The notes: generated by a model from the sequence alone, not told the origin. DNA of 57,504 nt from Enterococcus_E cecorum_B (GCA_946499615.1 CAMMST010000010.1:1-57504); one strand, 5' to 3'; positions 41,083-50,725 are shown, counted from the first letter of the stretch. Translations and numbers: made by a program.

Positions 41083-42291
41083 GTGCGTGGGTATTCTTTA
41101 GAAAAGATGAAACACGTCGGCTTAGTATTAATTTTAAGCGTATTAATTGGGTTATCTGTTGGGGCGTTGGATGCAGGCTTCGGACGTGTATTAGACTACA
41201 TCAGCATCTTTTTCCATCAACATAAACATATTTTATTACCATTTTTAGGCTTTGCGGGTATGTTGTTTGTGCATATCCAATTAAAATATGGGAAGGATAG
41301 TCATTTAGGCATTGGCTTGATTTTCAAGGCTGGGTATGGAGAAGTCAGTAAAGTACCCAAACGTTTAGTACCTTTTGCAATCTGCGGCACGTGGTTGACT
41401 CATTTATTTGGTGGTTCGGCCGGTCGTGAAGGGGTTGCGGTACAAATTGGGGCAACGGTGGCTCATGCATTTGGTCGTCAATTTCAAGGCATGAATTATA
41501 AACGTTTTATCGTCATCGGGATGGCTTCAGGGTTTGCCGGCTTATTCCAGACACCTATTGCTGCGATATTTTTTGCGATGGAAGTCTTGGTAGTAGGGCA
41601 TTTAACCTATGATGTATTACTTCCTACGATGGTTGCTTCTTTTACCGCTAGTTTTACTTCAGAATTTTTAGGACTAAGCAAATTTAGTTATCACTTAGTA
41701 TTAGATGATCGCCTGCCTTGGTTTTTAATTGTACGCTTAGTTATTTTAGGTATTATTTTCGGTTTAGTTGGTTATTTATTTGCGAGAACGATGCGCTTAA
41801 CTCGGCTAACTTTAACCAATCATTTTCCTAATCCAGTATGGCGAATCGGGATTGTTGGTATTATTGTGAGTATTTTATTATTTGTTTTTCACGATGGTCG
41901 CTATGCAAGTTTAGGGACGAATTTGATTGTGGACAGTTTTCACGGAGGTACCATTTACCCCTATGACTGGCTATTAAAAATGATATTAACGGCCTTGACA
42001 CTTGCTTGTGGTTTCCAAGGTGGGGAAGTGTTACCGATGTTTGCGATTGGTTCAACCTTAGGAGCTGCTTTAGCCGGGATTTTTGCCTTGCCAGTGGATT
42101 TTGTGGCGGCACTTGGTTTTGCAAGTGTCTTTGGTAGTGCGACGAATACCTTCTTAGCGCCAATCTTTATCGGTGCAGAAGTATTTGGCTTTGATGCGAT
42201 TCCTTACTTCTTTATCGTTTGTGCGATTGGTTATCTATGTAACGGAAACCGCAGCATTTACAGCCTACAAAAAATCGAAAAAGAATTTTAA
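41083..42291 (+). CDS. CLC-family anion channel/antiporter, possibly CLC-F type
   Basis: The 402-residue protein has about ten membrane segments and the CLC motif GGSAGREGVAVQIG, with Val where chloride-type CLCs have Pro in GREGP. The GSGIP motif is absent (DSHLGIGLI at that position) and the third motif reads GFQGGEVLPMF. Fluoride-proton antiporters (CLC-F) are short CLCs with such changes, so fluoride export is possible, but this is inferred. Translation starts at GTG, with GAGGTG seven bases before it. Confidence 0.85.
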   Translation: MRGYSLEKMKHVGLVLILSVLIGLSVGALDAGFGRVLDYISIFFHQHKHILLPFLGFAGMLFVHIQLKYGKDSHLGIGLIFKAGYGEVSKVPKRLVPFAICGTWLTHLFGGSAGREGVAVQIGATVAHAFGRQFQGMNYKRFIVIGMASGFAGLFQTPIAAIFFAMEVLVVGHLTYDVLLPTMVASFTASFTSEFLGLSKFSYHLVLDDRLPWFLIVRLVILGIIFGLVGYLFARTMRLTRLTLTNHFPNPVWRIGIVGIIVSILLFVFHDGRYASLGTNLIVDSFHGGTIYPYDWLLKMILTALTLACGFQGGEVLPMFAIGSTLGAALAGIFALPVDFVAALGFASVFGSATNTFLAPIFIGAEVFGFDAIPYFFIVCAIGYLCNGNRSIYSLQKIEKEF

Positions 42292-42298
42292 TCAATTA

Positions 42299-42346
42299 TT
42301 TCCCCCAATAAGTTCGACTAAATTAGACTTATTGAGGGAATTTTTT
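42299..42346. terminator. Bidirectional terminator between convergent genes
   Basis: TTCCCCCAATAAGT pairs with ACTTATTGAGGGAA around a 14-base loop, with a T run on the plus strand. Confidence 0.9.
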
Positions 42347-42632
42347 ACTTTTCATTAGGTAATGTTACACTAGGATGTGTACGAAGATAGCATTCTTTTT
42401 GGCTGCGTGTCAATTGTTTGAAGGCATACTCTGCTTTCTGGGCCTCACTTCTGGTAGCAAAACTTTCAGCATGAATCATCTGAAGCGGACGCCGTTTAGC
42501 TAATTTGGTATATTTTGCACCGATGCCTTGATTATGCTCATTTAAACGGCGAGCTAAATCCGTCGTATAGCCACCGTAAAACGTGCCATCTTTGCATAAT
42601 AAAACGTAAAAATAATGTACTTTACTTTCCAT
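42345..42632 (-). CDS. GIY-YIG nuclease-fold protein (UPF0213/YazA-like)
   Basis: The 95-residue single-domain protein has the GIY-YIG core (YFYVLLCKDGTFYGGYT), the Arg in LARRLNEHNQG and the late Glu of the fold. Family members (YazA, YhbQ) have no firmly established role; DNA repair or RNA processing has been suggested. It overlaps the methyltransferase gene by 11 bases, the same pairing as yabB-yazA in Bacillus. Confidence 0.9.
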   Translation of the reverse strand: MESKVHYFYVLLCKDGTFYGGYTTDLARRLNEHNQGIGAKYTKLAKRRPLQMIHAESFATRSEAQKAEYAFKQLTRSQKECYLRTHPSVTLPNEK

Positions 42633-43371
42633 AGAGCATCTTCTTTATCGTAGGGGTATATTCACCGTTTGCATCATAGGTATAGATGGGTGGCAGCACT
42701 TTAAGCCCGTCTTTTTTTCCTTGATAAATCCCTTCAACCAATAAAATATTCGCCTCTTTGCCTTCTTTAGGATAAATGAATTGAATCTTTTTCGGTATTA
42801 TCTTAGCTTGCTGCATGGTTTCAATCACTTCTAAAAAGCGATCAGGGCGATGAACAAGACATAATCGGCCATTCATTTTAAGCAGATGTGCACTGGTTTG
42901 AATGACGGTCTCTAAATTGGTGTAAATTTCGTGGCGCGCGATGGCAAGATGTTCATTCGGATTTTTATGATTGGTTGGTAAATCTTTAAAATAAGGCGGA
43001 TTGCATAAAATTAAATCTACCGCATCATGGCCAAGATATTTGGGTGCGTTTTTCAAATCATCTTGAATGACGGTCATCTGATTAGATAAGCCATTTAGTT
43101 GAATACTGCGTTTTGCCATATCAGCCAGCCGCTCTTGTAATTCAATTTGGATAATTTCAGCTTGCGTATGACGGCTAACAAATAGGCCGACTGCACCGTT
43201 ACCTGCACACAAATCTACAATCTTTCCCCGCTTTGGAATATTCGGGAAATTAGCCAATAAAACAGCATCTAATGAGAACGAAAAAACTTCGCGGCTTTGA
43301 ATAATTTGGATATCTTCAGCAAATAACTGATCAATCCGCTCGTTAGGTAATAAATCGATTCTTTCTGACAT
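42622..43371 (-). CDS. tRNA1(Val) N6-adenine methyltransferase-like protein (TrmN6/YabB)
   Basis: The 249-residue class I methyltransferase has the SAM-binding VDLCAGNGAVGLF and the N6-adenine catalytic motif LILCNPPYF. In E. coli the homologue methylates A37 of tRNA1(Val). Its pairing with the GIY-YIG gene is conserved in Firmicutes. AAGGAG lies seven bases before the start on the minus strand. Confidence 0.88.
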   Translation of the reverse strand: MSERIDLLPNERIDQLFAEDIQIIQSREVFSFSLDAVLLANFPNIPKRGKIVDLCAGNGAVGLFVSRHTQAEIIQIELQERLADMAKRSIQLNGLSNQMTVIQDDLKNAPKYLGHDAVDLILCNPPYFKDLPTNHKNPNEHLAIARHEIYTNLETVIQTSAHLLKMNGRLCLVHRPDRFLEVIETMQQAKIIPKKIQFIYPKEGKEANILLVEGIYQGKKDGLKVLPPIYTYDANGEYTPTIKKMLYGK

Positions 43372-43582
43372 TTTTACTCCTTGGTTATTTTAAAAATGTT
43401 TACATACTAAAAATAGGCAATAATATCTGTTACTTTATTTAGTTCAGTTATTTGTACTATTCGCTTCTTTTCACGAACTATTATACTATGAATTAATGGA
43501 ACGAAAAAGGAAAAAATACTTGTCAATTCATTCGTTTACAAGATATACTAAAAGACATAAGAAGAGAAAAGGAGAGCAAAAA

Positions 43583-44215
43583 ATGTTCTTTAGTTTTATG
43601 CGTGGCTTTTGTCGTGTATTGTTCTTTGTCATTAACGGCAATTTAGAAATTCAAAATAAAGAAAAATTACCACAAGATGAAAATTATATATTAGTTGCGC
43701 CTCATCGTACTTGGTGGGATCCTTTGTACCTTGCTGTAGCGGCTAGACCGAAAAAATTTGCATTTATGGCCAAAGAAGAGCTATTTAAAAATCCGATTAT
43801 TCGCTTTATTTTGGTTCATTCCAATGCTTTTCCAGTCAACCGTCAAAAGCCCGGACCAAGTGCCATTAAAACACCAGTAAAATTGTTGAAAAATACGGAT
43901 TTAAGTTTAATCATGTTTCCCTCAGGTAGTCGTTATTCTTCAGAGCTAAAAGGCGGCATGACAGTGATAGCGAGAATGGCCAAAGTACGGATTGTTCCTT
44001 GTGTGTATCAAGGTCCGTTAACTTTAGGTGGGCTATTTTTGCGTAAAAAGGTCGTTATTCGTTTTGGTGATCCGATTGATATTTCAGATGTAAAAAAATC
44101 GGATAAGGCAGGGATTGCGATGGTTGATGAACGCTTAATGAAGGCTTTTAACCAATTAGATTATGAAGTGAATCCAGAATTTAAATACGTCATTCCAGAA
44201 AAGAAGAAAAAATAA
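43583..44215 (+). CDS. plsC: 1-acyl-sn-glycerol-3-phosphate acyltransferase
   Basis: Adds the second acyl chain to make phosphatidic acid. The 210-residue protein begins MFFSFMRGFCRVLFF, seven bases after AAAGGAGAG; the upstream open frame is rich in Lys/Arg and not preceded by a site. The catalytic HRTWWD (HX4D) and the substrate motif FPSGSR are present. It has its own terminator. Confidence 0.88.
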   Translation: MFFSFMRGFCRVLFFVINGNLEIQNKEKLPQDENYILVAPHRTWWDPLYLAVAARPKKFAFMAKEELFKNPIIRFILVHSNAFPVNRQKPGPSAIKTPVKLLKNTDLSLIMFPSGSRYSSELKGGMTVIARMAKVRIVPCVYQGPLTLGGLFLRKKVVIRFGDPIDISDVKKSDKAGIAMVDERLMKAFNQLDYEVNPEFKYVIPEKKKK

Positions 44216-44218
44216 GTG

Positions 44219-44253
44219 GAAAGTCAAGGGTGAATCTCGCTCTTGACTTTTTT
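44219..44253 (+). terminator. Intrinsic terminator of plsC
   Basis: AAGTCAAG pairs with CTTGACTT in a hairpin closed by GGGTGA / TCGCTC, followed by TTTT. Confidence 0.85.
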
Positions 44254-44532
44254 AGGTGAAAAAAAAAAGACTGATTAAATAACCAGCCTTTGTGTATTTT
44301 GCGTGAACACAGTTATGAATCATACATGTTTTTTGATACTATCCTTCCATCAAACAGGTAATTGCTACTAACCAATGAAAAAGTCAATAAAAATAGGGAA
44401 TGTACTTACTCACTGAGAATGGGGGAGATGAGTTTGACATAAAACAAATGAAGAGAATAAATTTTCTAAAGACTTTTTCTTAAATCCCACAAACAAAATA
44501 CAAGTATTATTATATTTGAAAAATCACAAAAT

Positions 44533-44568
44533 AAAAGCAAATTTCCTAAACGACAAATAAAATTGCTT
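44533..44568 (-). terminator. Terminator of the LytTR regulator gene
   Basis: On the minus strand AAGCAA-TTT pairs with AAATTTGCTT with one bulge, followed by TTATTTT. Confidence 0.65.
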
Positions 44569-44580
44569 AATTAACAAAAA

Positions 44581-45297
44581 TTATTGACAAACTTGTTCTA
44601 AATCATCAATGACTTCAGAAAAATAGGTGCGTGATAGAGGCAGTAAAGTATTATCTTTTAATTGAACAATGCGTTTGCCACGACTAACATCTTTTACTGC
44701 ATGTTTGTTGACAATAAAAGAGCGATGAATTCGTAATAAATCCTCATGCAGTACCTCAACCTGATTTAAGGGCAAGTAGAATTCATACTGTAAGTTGGGA
44801 CCGACAAACCGTATTTTATGCATACCGTTTGATTCAATATAGCGCAAATTTTTTAACGGAATTTTCATGAGTCGACAGCGATCTTTGATAATTAAGCTAT
44901 TTTGTCCGGCTTGGTGCTTTCGTTGAAAATAGTAATTCACTTGCATTTCAACGTCGGAAGCAAATTGCATATAATACTCATTTTTATTAAGAACAACAGC
45001 AGAGGGCCATTTTGTTTTCAAGGTCACTTTATTGGTATCATGGTTGGTAATGAGTACAAGTTGTCCTTTACTATCCAAGCGATGAATATCCTCAATTAAC
45101 TCTAAATGATTTTTTTCATCCATATTTATCGGGATAAAATAAAGATTTACGCTTTCTGATTGCGGAAGATTGGCTAATAAAAAATCAGTTTGACTATATT
45201 GTATTAGCGTTTCTTTTTGATGACGCAATAATTGGATTAATAGATTTTTCAAGATAGCCTCCCCGTTTTGCTGTGTTTCGATGAGATAAATAGCCAT
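44581..45297 (-). CDS. LytTR-family regulator with degenerate receiver domain
   Basis: The 238-residue protein has a C-terminal LytTR DNA-binding domain (KNLRYIESNGMHKIRF, HEDLLRIHRSFIVNKHAVKDV, LPLSRTYFSEV) as in AgrA and ComE. The N-terminal 120 residues align in layout with a receiver, but the phospho-acceptor region reads YFIPINMDEKNHLELI, without the Asp expected in FLDIDL, so phosphorylation is doubtful. No histidine kinase or peptide gene is next to it. The start at 45297 (MAIYLIETQQN) has AAAGGAG six bases upstream. Confidence 0.82.
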   Translation of the reverse strand: MAIYLIETQQNGEAILKNLLIQLLRHQKETLIQYSQTDFLLANLPQSESVNLYFIPINMDEKNHLELIEDIHRLDSKGQLVLITNHDTNKVTLKTKWPSAVVLNKNEYYMQFASDVEMQVNYYFQRKHQAGQNSLIIKDRCRLMKIPLKNLRYIESNGMHKIRFVGPNLQYEFYLPLNQVEVLHEDLLRIHRSFIVNKHAVKDVSRGKRIVQLKDNTLLPLSRTYFSEVIDDLEQVCQ

Positions 45298-45483
45298 TTT
45301 TAGCTCCTTTCTGTATGAATATAGCAAGCAAAATTATTTGACGATTTTCATTTATTTTTAATTAACTATCAAACAATATAACATAAAATGAAGGAAAATA
45401 AGTGGAAATTTTTTCGCAACTTGCCATGGATTTTTAGTCGTCATTTTGAGAAAATTTTTCAAACAAAATCAAACAAGAACATA

Positions 45484-45512
45484 TAGACACATAAAATACA
45501 GAGTGCTATAAT
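45484..45512 (+). promoter_or_regulatory. Promoter of sbcDC
   Basis: TAGACA and TATAAT are separated by 17 bases, about 30 bases before the start codon. Confidence 0.6.
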
Positions 45513-45544
45513 TAAAAACGAAGAAAAAAGAGTAGGTGATGGAT

Positions 45545-46702
45545 GTGAAATTACTACATACAGCAGATTGGCATTTAGGAAAAAAGTTGCATGGATTTGA
45601 TATGTTACCTGATCAATCGTATATCTTAGAGCAGATTCTACAATTGGCCAAAGAAGAGAAGGTTGATGCGATTATGATTACTGGAGATATTTATGACCGT
45701 GCAATTGCCAGTAATGAAGCGATTCAATTAGGAAATCAGACTTTTAGAAAATGGAATCTCGAGGAACAATTTCCGTTATTGATGATAAGTGGTAACCATG
45801 ATTCGGCCACACGCTTAGCTACAGGAAAAGAATGGTTCGCAGCTAATCATTTTCATTTAAATACCACAATTAAAGAGAGTTTGACGCCCATTACATTAGG
45901 GGGCTGTCAGTTTTATCTGCTTCCCTATGTAGAATTAATCGAGGCACGTTTTTTTGTTGAAAATGAGGGATTGGTTGAAGAAGCGCCAAATTCATTGTCA
46001 CAAGTATTGCAAATTATTATTCAAGAAATGCAGAAGACTTTTGACCCTAGTAAAAAGCATATATTTATTGGACATTTATTTGTGGCGGGGAGTTTGCGTC
46101 AAGAATCAGAAACACCATTAGAGATTGGTGGCTTACAAAGTGTGGCCAGTGATTTATTTGATGCATTCGACTACGCTGCTTTTGGTCACTTACATTCTGC
46201 CACAGCTAATTTGAAGGGAAAAGTACGCTACAGTGGCTCGCCATTGAAGTATTCTGTTGGTGAATATCGTGATCCAAAGGGGGTCCGAATTATCGACACA
46301 GATTTATTAGCTAGTGATTTTGAGCAAGCGACACGATTTGTTCCACTACAGCCTTTGCGTGAAGTCCATCATTTAGAAGCAAGCTTTGAAGATTTGTTAT
46401 ATCAACGGGGAAAATTAAAAGAATATGCCAATGATTATTTGTCCGTTTCACTATCCAATGAAGAAGTCATTATGCAGTTGATGAATCAGTTACGCCCTTT
46501 ATATCCTTACTTACTCAATGTGACACGTAAAGAAAGACAACGCATAGACTCAGCAACCGAGCGAATCCCTCTATCTAAAATCAACCAACCAGAAGCATTG
46601 ATTCAAGATTTTTTTATTCGCTTATATGAGGAACCGTTGACCGAACAACAGCAAAATTGGATAAAAGATGCAATGAATCAAGTAAGCGGAAAGGATGAAT
46701 AA
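45545..46702 (+). CDS. sbcD: Exonuclease SbcCD subunit D
   Basis: Mn-dependent nuclease subunit (Mre11 homologue) of 385 residues with the phosphoesterase motifs HTADWHLG, ITGDIYDR, ISGNHDS, IGHLFVAG and GHLHS. With SbcC it opens hairpins and cleaves DNA ends. The start is placed at GTG 45545 (MKLLHTADWHLG), six bases after TAGGTG, because the ATG at 45539 abuts that site. The gene is followed by sbcC after three bases. Confidence 0.95.
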   Translation: MKLLHTADWHLGKKLHGFDMLPDQSYILEQILQLAKEEKVDAIMITGDIYDRAIASNEAIQLGNQTFRKWNLEEQFPLLMISGNHDSATRLATGKEWFAANHFHLNTTIKESLTPITLGGCQFYLLPYVELIEARFFVENEGLVEEAPNSLSQVLQIIIQEMQKTFDPSKKHIFIGHLFVAGSLRQESETPLEIGGLQSVASDLFDAFDYAAFGHLHSATANLKGKVRYSGSPLKYSVGEYRDPKGVRIIDTDLLASDFEQATRFVPLQPLREVHHLEASFEDLLYQRGKLKEYANDYLSVSLSNEEVIMQLMNQLRPLYPYLLNVTRKERQRIDSATERIPLSKINQPEALIQDFFIRLYEEPLTEQQQNWIKDAMNQVSGKDE

Positions 46703-46705
46703 TAG

Positions 46706-49700
46706 ATGCTACCTCAAAAAATCCAAATGAAAAATTTTGGTCCGTATGTAGATGAATGTGTGGATTTTGCTGATTTGCAAGCAGATGGTCTATTTTTGAT
46801 TACGGGCGATACTGGGGCAGGTAAGACTACCATATTAGATGCGATGACCTTTGCCCTTTATGGAAAAGTGACGTCTGATAAGCGTACACCACTTGAGATG
46901 CGTAGTCACTTTGCCGATGAAACAGCAAAAACCGAGGTTCAATTTACCTTTTCTCATCAAAATTATACCTATAAAATTACGCGTCAACCAAGGATGTTCA
47001 TTCCAAAAAAGAATGGCGAAAAGAAAAAAATCGAACACAATGTCCACTTAGAAGTATTTGATGAAGAACAACAATTAATCCGTCATATTACTTCTATAAA
47101 GGATGTTAACCAATTCGTCGATTCTTTATTACATTTAACAAGTGAACAATTTTCTCAGATTATGTTACTACCTCAAGGCAAATTTCAAGAGTTTTTATTG
47201 TCAAATAGCAGTAGTAAAAGTGACATTTTGCGGACGATTTTTAATACCCAATTTTATCGCCAATTAGCTGATAGAATGAAAGAGAATTATAAGCAAAAAG
47301 AAAAATTAGTCAATCGTCAAGTAGACCAACTGTATCAACTAACAGAACAATTTCAGTTTGCTCAAGCTGATGATCAAATAGAAAATCGTGAAACGACAAG
47401 TCTGGAAAATTGGCCCGAACTTTTTGCAGCTGATTTAAAGGAACAAACTCAGCAGTTGGCGAGTCAAAAAAATACCCTTCAAGATCAACGTCAATTTCAA
47501 GCAAAGTTACAAGAACAATTACAACAAGTTCAGGAGTTGGCCAAACAACAAGCAGAGGGCGAAAAATTAATAGCTAGGCAAGCACAATTAATAGAAAATG
47601 AACCTAACATGATGGTATTATCAAAAACCATCGAGCATCTCAAATGGTTTGCCCAACAAAAGCATGAGTTAGAGCAATATGAAAAAGAGCAACAAAAATA
47701 CCAAGACTATTCATCAAATTTAGCGACTACGAAAGCTCAACAAAAAGATAATGAAGCAGCTATGCGACGCTTTGATCAAGAACAAGATTTAAGAGCAAGT
47801 TGGCAAAAAAATCTAGAATTGGCACAACAACAAAAATACCAATTAGATGAATTACTGCCAATTGCTAAAGATTACGAAGAGAAGTTACAAGCTTTTGAAA
47901 TACTCAAAGTAAAAACGGCCAAATCTTTTAACAAATTGCAAGAATCAGAACAAGCTTTGGCTAAAGAAAACCATGCCTTGGAACAATCAGAAATAAAATT
48001 AAAGCAAATTCATCAGCAAATTCAGCAATTTTCTCAAGTGTCTCATAAAGTGGAAAGTTTGCGCGACTGGTTAAATGCTGAGTCGCAAAAACAAAAAGTC
48101 CTCAAGCAACAACAAGCGCTACAAAAGAAACGGCCGGAAATTCAAAAGAAAATAGCATCAGAAAATCAAAAACTTCAACAGCTTTTAACACAAATTGAAG
48201 CGCAAAGAAAAATCAATGTGGCGTTATTAAGTGCGAGATTACGTCGTTTGCTTAAGCCAGGTGAGCCATGTCCAGTCTGTGGTTCAATCGAGCATCCTGG
48301 TGTTGCGCATGAGACAACAGCCGACCAACAAGCATTAATTGAAAATGAGCAAGCCTTACAGCAATTAGAAGCGAAACTCCAAATTTGTCAAAAGCAACAA
48401 GGGGCTTTAGCAACACAAAGCTCAGAAATTGCGGGTCAATTAGCAGAATGTATGCAACAAATTGATGAACAGAATCAATTACAATCACAATTAATGATGG
48501 ATTTCTTCAATTACATGCAAGCAAACCTTTCTTGGTCAGCTATTGATGAGTTAAAATCTGCGCCATTAACAACAGCGTCAATCGAGCAGTTCCGTGAGCA
48601 ATTCCGTCAAACACTTAACGAGTTTATTGCAAATTCTGAAAAAATCCAGGCCCAAATCACTCAAGAAAAACAATGTCAAAAACAACTTCAAGACAGTTTA
48701 AGCCATGCACAGGAAGAAAATCAGGACTTGCAAAAACAATTGCTTCAATCTGAAAGTCAATTGAATACCGTGAAAGAAAGATTAGGTGAACAAACCTACA
48801 CAGCCTTACAGAAAAAAAGTTTACGAGTGGCACAAGAAATCAAACAATTGTCTGGACAAATTGAACAAGCGCAAAAACAAGAAAAAAATCTGCAAGATGC
48901 CAAGATTCGATTGGAAACCCAGGCACATTCTCTACTTAGTGCTTTATCTGAACAAGAAGCAATTGTCCGTCAAGCGCAGCAAGTTGTTGCAAAGATTTAT
49001 CAACAAATGGATCAACGCTTTGGCAGTCAATTCTATGCTACTTTTGAAGAAGGAAAAGCAGTCAATCTGGCAGAATATTGGCAACAGGCAGCACAGCTAG
49101 CTACCATGGAACAAACTTGGCAACAATATCAAGAGGAAAAGCATTATTTAATCACTCGCTTACAGGAGCTAGAAGAAATCATGAAACAGCCAAGTGTAGA
49201 TGCTCATCCCCTAGAAGAACAATTGTCAATCATGAAGCAAAATATTGAGGAACTATCGACGAAGTATGCCCAAGATCAACTGATTTATGAACAAAATCAG
49301 CAAATTTGTCAACGATATAACACTTTATTGGCCCAAAATCAACAATTGCTGACAGAAGTACAGGCCTATGCACGCTTGGCCAAAGGGATGAATGGTACCA
49401 ATGAATTGAATTTAACCCTCGAAAATTATTGCTTACAAGTATATTTTCAAGAGGTGCTATTGCTTGCCAATCAACGGTTACAAGAGTTGACGCAAGGAAG
49501 ATATACGTTAGCAATCAGTGATGAAAAAGGCCGAACAGCAAGTAATACTGGCTTAGAGCTCGTGATTTTTGATGATTATACGGGTGAAATTCGTCGTGTA
49601 CAAACTTTATCTGGTGGTGAAAGCTTTATTGTATCGCTGGCTCTCTCGCTATCCTTAGCCGATGTCATTCAGCAGCAAAGTGGTGGTGTTCAAATAGAAG

Positions 49701-49915
49701 CACTCTTCATTGATGAAGGCTTTGGGACTTTGGATGAACAAACCCTACAATTAGCCATTCAAACTTTGGCGCAGTTAGAAGGTCAGGGACAAATGATTGG
49801 GATAATTAGTCATGTGCGTGAATTAAAAGAGCAAATTCCGCGCCAAATTCAAGTAAAAAAACTAGGGGATGGTCGCAGTGAAATTAATATTCAAAGTGAG
49901 TCTCAAATTTCCTAA
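46706..49915 (+). CDS. sbcC: Exonuclease SbcCD subunit C
   Basis: ATPase subunit (Rad50 homologue) of 1069 residues: N-terminal Walker A GDTGAGKTTI, two long Gln-rich coiled coils, a zinc hook CPVCG at about residue 522, and a C-terminal half with signature LSGGESFIVSLALSLS and Walker B ALFIDEGFGTLDE. The coils separate the two ATPase halves as in all Rad50 proteins. It makes one operon with sbcD. Confidence 0.96.
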   Translation: MLPQKIQMKNFGPYVDECVDFADLQADGLFLITGDTGAGKTTILDAMTFALYGKVTSDKRTPLEMRSHFADETAKTEVQFTFSHQNYTYKITRQPRMFIPKKNGEKKKIEHNVHLEVFDEEQQLIRHITSIKDVNQFVDSLLHLTSEQFSQIMLLPQGKFQEFLLSNSSSKSDILRTIFNTQFYRQLADRMKENYKQKEKLVNRQVDQLYQLTEQFQFAQADDQIENRETTSLENWPELFAADLKEQTQQLASQKNTLQDQRQFQAKLQEQLQQVQELAKQQAEGEKLIARQAQLIENEPNMMVLSKTIEHLKWFAQQKHELEQYEKEQQKYQDYSSNLATTKAQQKDNEAAMRRFDQEQDLRASWQKNLELAQQQKYQLDELLPIAKDYEEKLQAFEILKVKTAKSFNKLQESEQALAKENHALEQSEIKLKQIHQQIQQFSQVSHKVESLRDWLNAESQKQKVLKQQQALQKKRPEIQKKIASENQKLQQLLTQIEAQRKINVALLSARLRRLLKPGEPCPVCGSIEHPGVAHETTADQQALIENEQALQQLEAKLQICQKQQGALATQSSEIAGQLAECMQQIDEQNQLQSQLMMDFFNYMQANLSWSAIDELKSAPLTTASIEQFREQFRQTLNEFIANSEKIQAQITQEKQCQKQLQDSLSHAQEENQDLQKQLLQSESQLNTVKERLGEQTYTALQKKSLRVAQEIKQLSGQIEQAQKQEKNLQDAKIRLETQAHSLLSALSEQEAIVRQAQQVVAKIYQQMDQRFGSQFYATFEEGKAVNLAEYWQQAAQLATMEQTWQQYQEEKHYLITRLQELEEIMKQPSVDAHPLEEQLSIMKQNIEELSTKYAQDQLIYEQNQQICQRYNTLLAQNQQLLTEVQAYARLAKGMNGTNELNLTLENYCLQVYFQEVLLLANQRLQELTQGRYTLAISDEKGRTASNTGLELVIFDDYTGEIRRVQTLSGGESFIVSLALSLSLADVIQQQSGGVQIEALFIDEGFGTLDEQTLQLAIQTLAQLEGQGQMIGIISHVRELKEQIPRQIQVKKLGDGRSEINIQSESQIS

Positions 49916-50284
49916 AGAAAGATAAATCTACTTAATCTTTCATGAGCATCATTTGTTTTAGAAATAATAAAATAAATGATGCTCATTTTTATATCTATTT
50001 TGTGATGTGTTTAAAATTTGTAATCAAAACTAGAATAATAAAATAATATTATCAAACGCTTACAAAGTTTATTTAATGATTTACAGCTCGTGATAAAATT
50101 TTTAATTATCACCTAAGAAAGTTTCTGAAATCCTATGATAATAGGTAAATAAAGCAAGTTTATTATCATTTTTACTGACATATCCTAAAATAGACTCTAG
50201 TAATTGACTTCATTATTGAGTATAATGGGCATGTAATAGTTTCAGTAGATGTTTTTATTTGCAATGAAGAAGGGAGAGATAATG
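49916..50284 (+). other. Long AT-rich upstream region of spx with hairpins
   Basis: The 369 bases hold the sbcDC terminator, two further perfect inverted repeats (GTGATAA 50090 / TTATCAC 50106 and ATGATAATA 50135 / TATTATCAT 50161, the latter followed by TTTT), and a TATAAT box near 50219 for spx. I see no gene. The repeats could be operators or leader structures. Confidence 0.6.
49942..49991 (+). terminator. Intrinsic terminator of sbcDC
   Basis: ATGAGCATCATTT pairs with AAATGATGCTCAT in a 13-bp stem followed by TTTTAT. Confidence 0.9.
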
Positions 50285-50683
50285 ATGTTAACACTTTATA
50301 CATCACCGAGTTGTACCTCATGTCGTAAAGCTCGTGCATGGCTTCAAGAATATAATATTCCCTTTGTTGAACGAAACATTTTCTCTGAACCGTTAACCAT
50401 CGATGAGTTGAAAGCTATTTTGCAGATGACTGAAGAAGGCACTGAAGAAATTATCTCAACTCGTTCAAAGGTTTTTCAAAAGCTGAATGTAAATTTGGAT
50501 GAATTGTCCTTAAAAGATTTACTAAAATTAGTTCAGGAAAACCCTGGTCTATTAAGAAGACCAATCATGATTGACGAAAAGAGATTGCAAGTTGGATTTA
50601 ATGAAGATGAAATCAGACGCTTCTTGCCACGCGATATCCGTCAATTAGAGTTAAGACAAGCTCAATTGATGGCAGGTTTATAA
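50285..50683 (+). CDS. spx: Transcriptional regulator Spx
   Basis: Redox-sensing ArsC-fold protein (133 residues) that binds the RNA polymerase alpha C-terminal domain and switches on thiol-stress genes. The CxxC redox switch is C10-T-S-C13 and the RNA-polymerase-contact Arg lies in ISTRSKVFQ at residue 60. The start could also be the preceding ATG (50282); MLTLYTSPSCTSC is the family start. It is normally degraded by ClpXP with the YjbH/SpxH adaptor encoded at 51765. Confidence 0.95.
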   Translation: MLTLYTSPSCTSCRKARAWLQEYNIPFVERNIFSEPLTIDELKAILQMTEEGTEEIISTRSKVFQKLNVNLDELSLKDLLKLVQENPGLLRRPIMIDEKRLQVGFNEDEIRRFLPRDIRQLELRQAQLMAGL

Positions 50684-50725
50684 ACCATTTTAGACGATAC
50701 AGTCAACAACAATGATACAAAGAAA

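Larger units (their letters stand above)
44216..44580. other. Gap between plsC and the LytTR regulator gene
   Basis: The 365 bases hold the plsC terminator at the left and the LytTR-gene terminator at the right (44533-44568). The middle contains no gene; a GGGGGAG followed by ATG near 44425 opens only a few codons. Confidence 0.65.

Noticed and set aside
50050..50066. A catabolite-response (cre) site, TTTGTAAGCGTTTGAT on the minus strand
   Set aside because: It matches the left half of the cre consensus but fails at the closing CA; in AT-rich DNA such a match is weak and no sugar gene is near.
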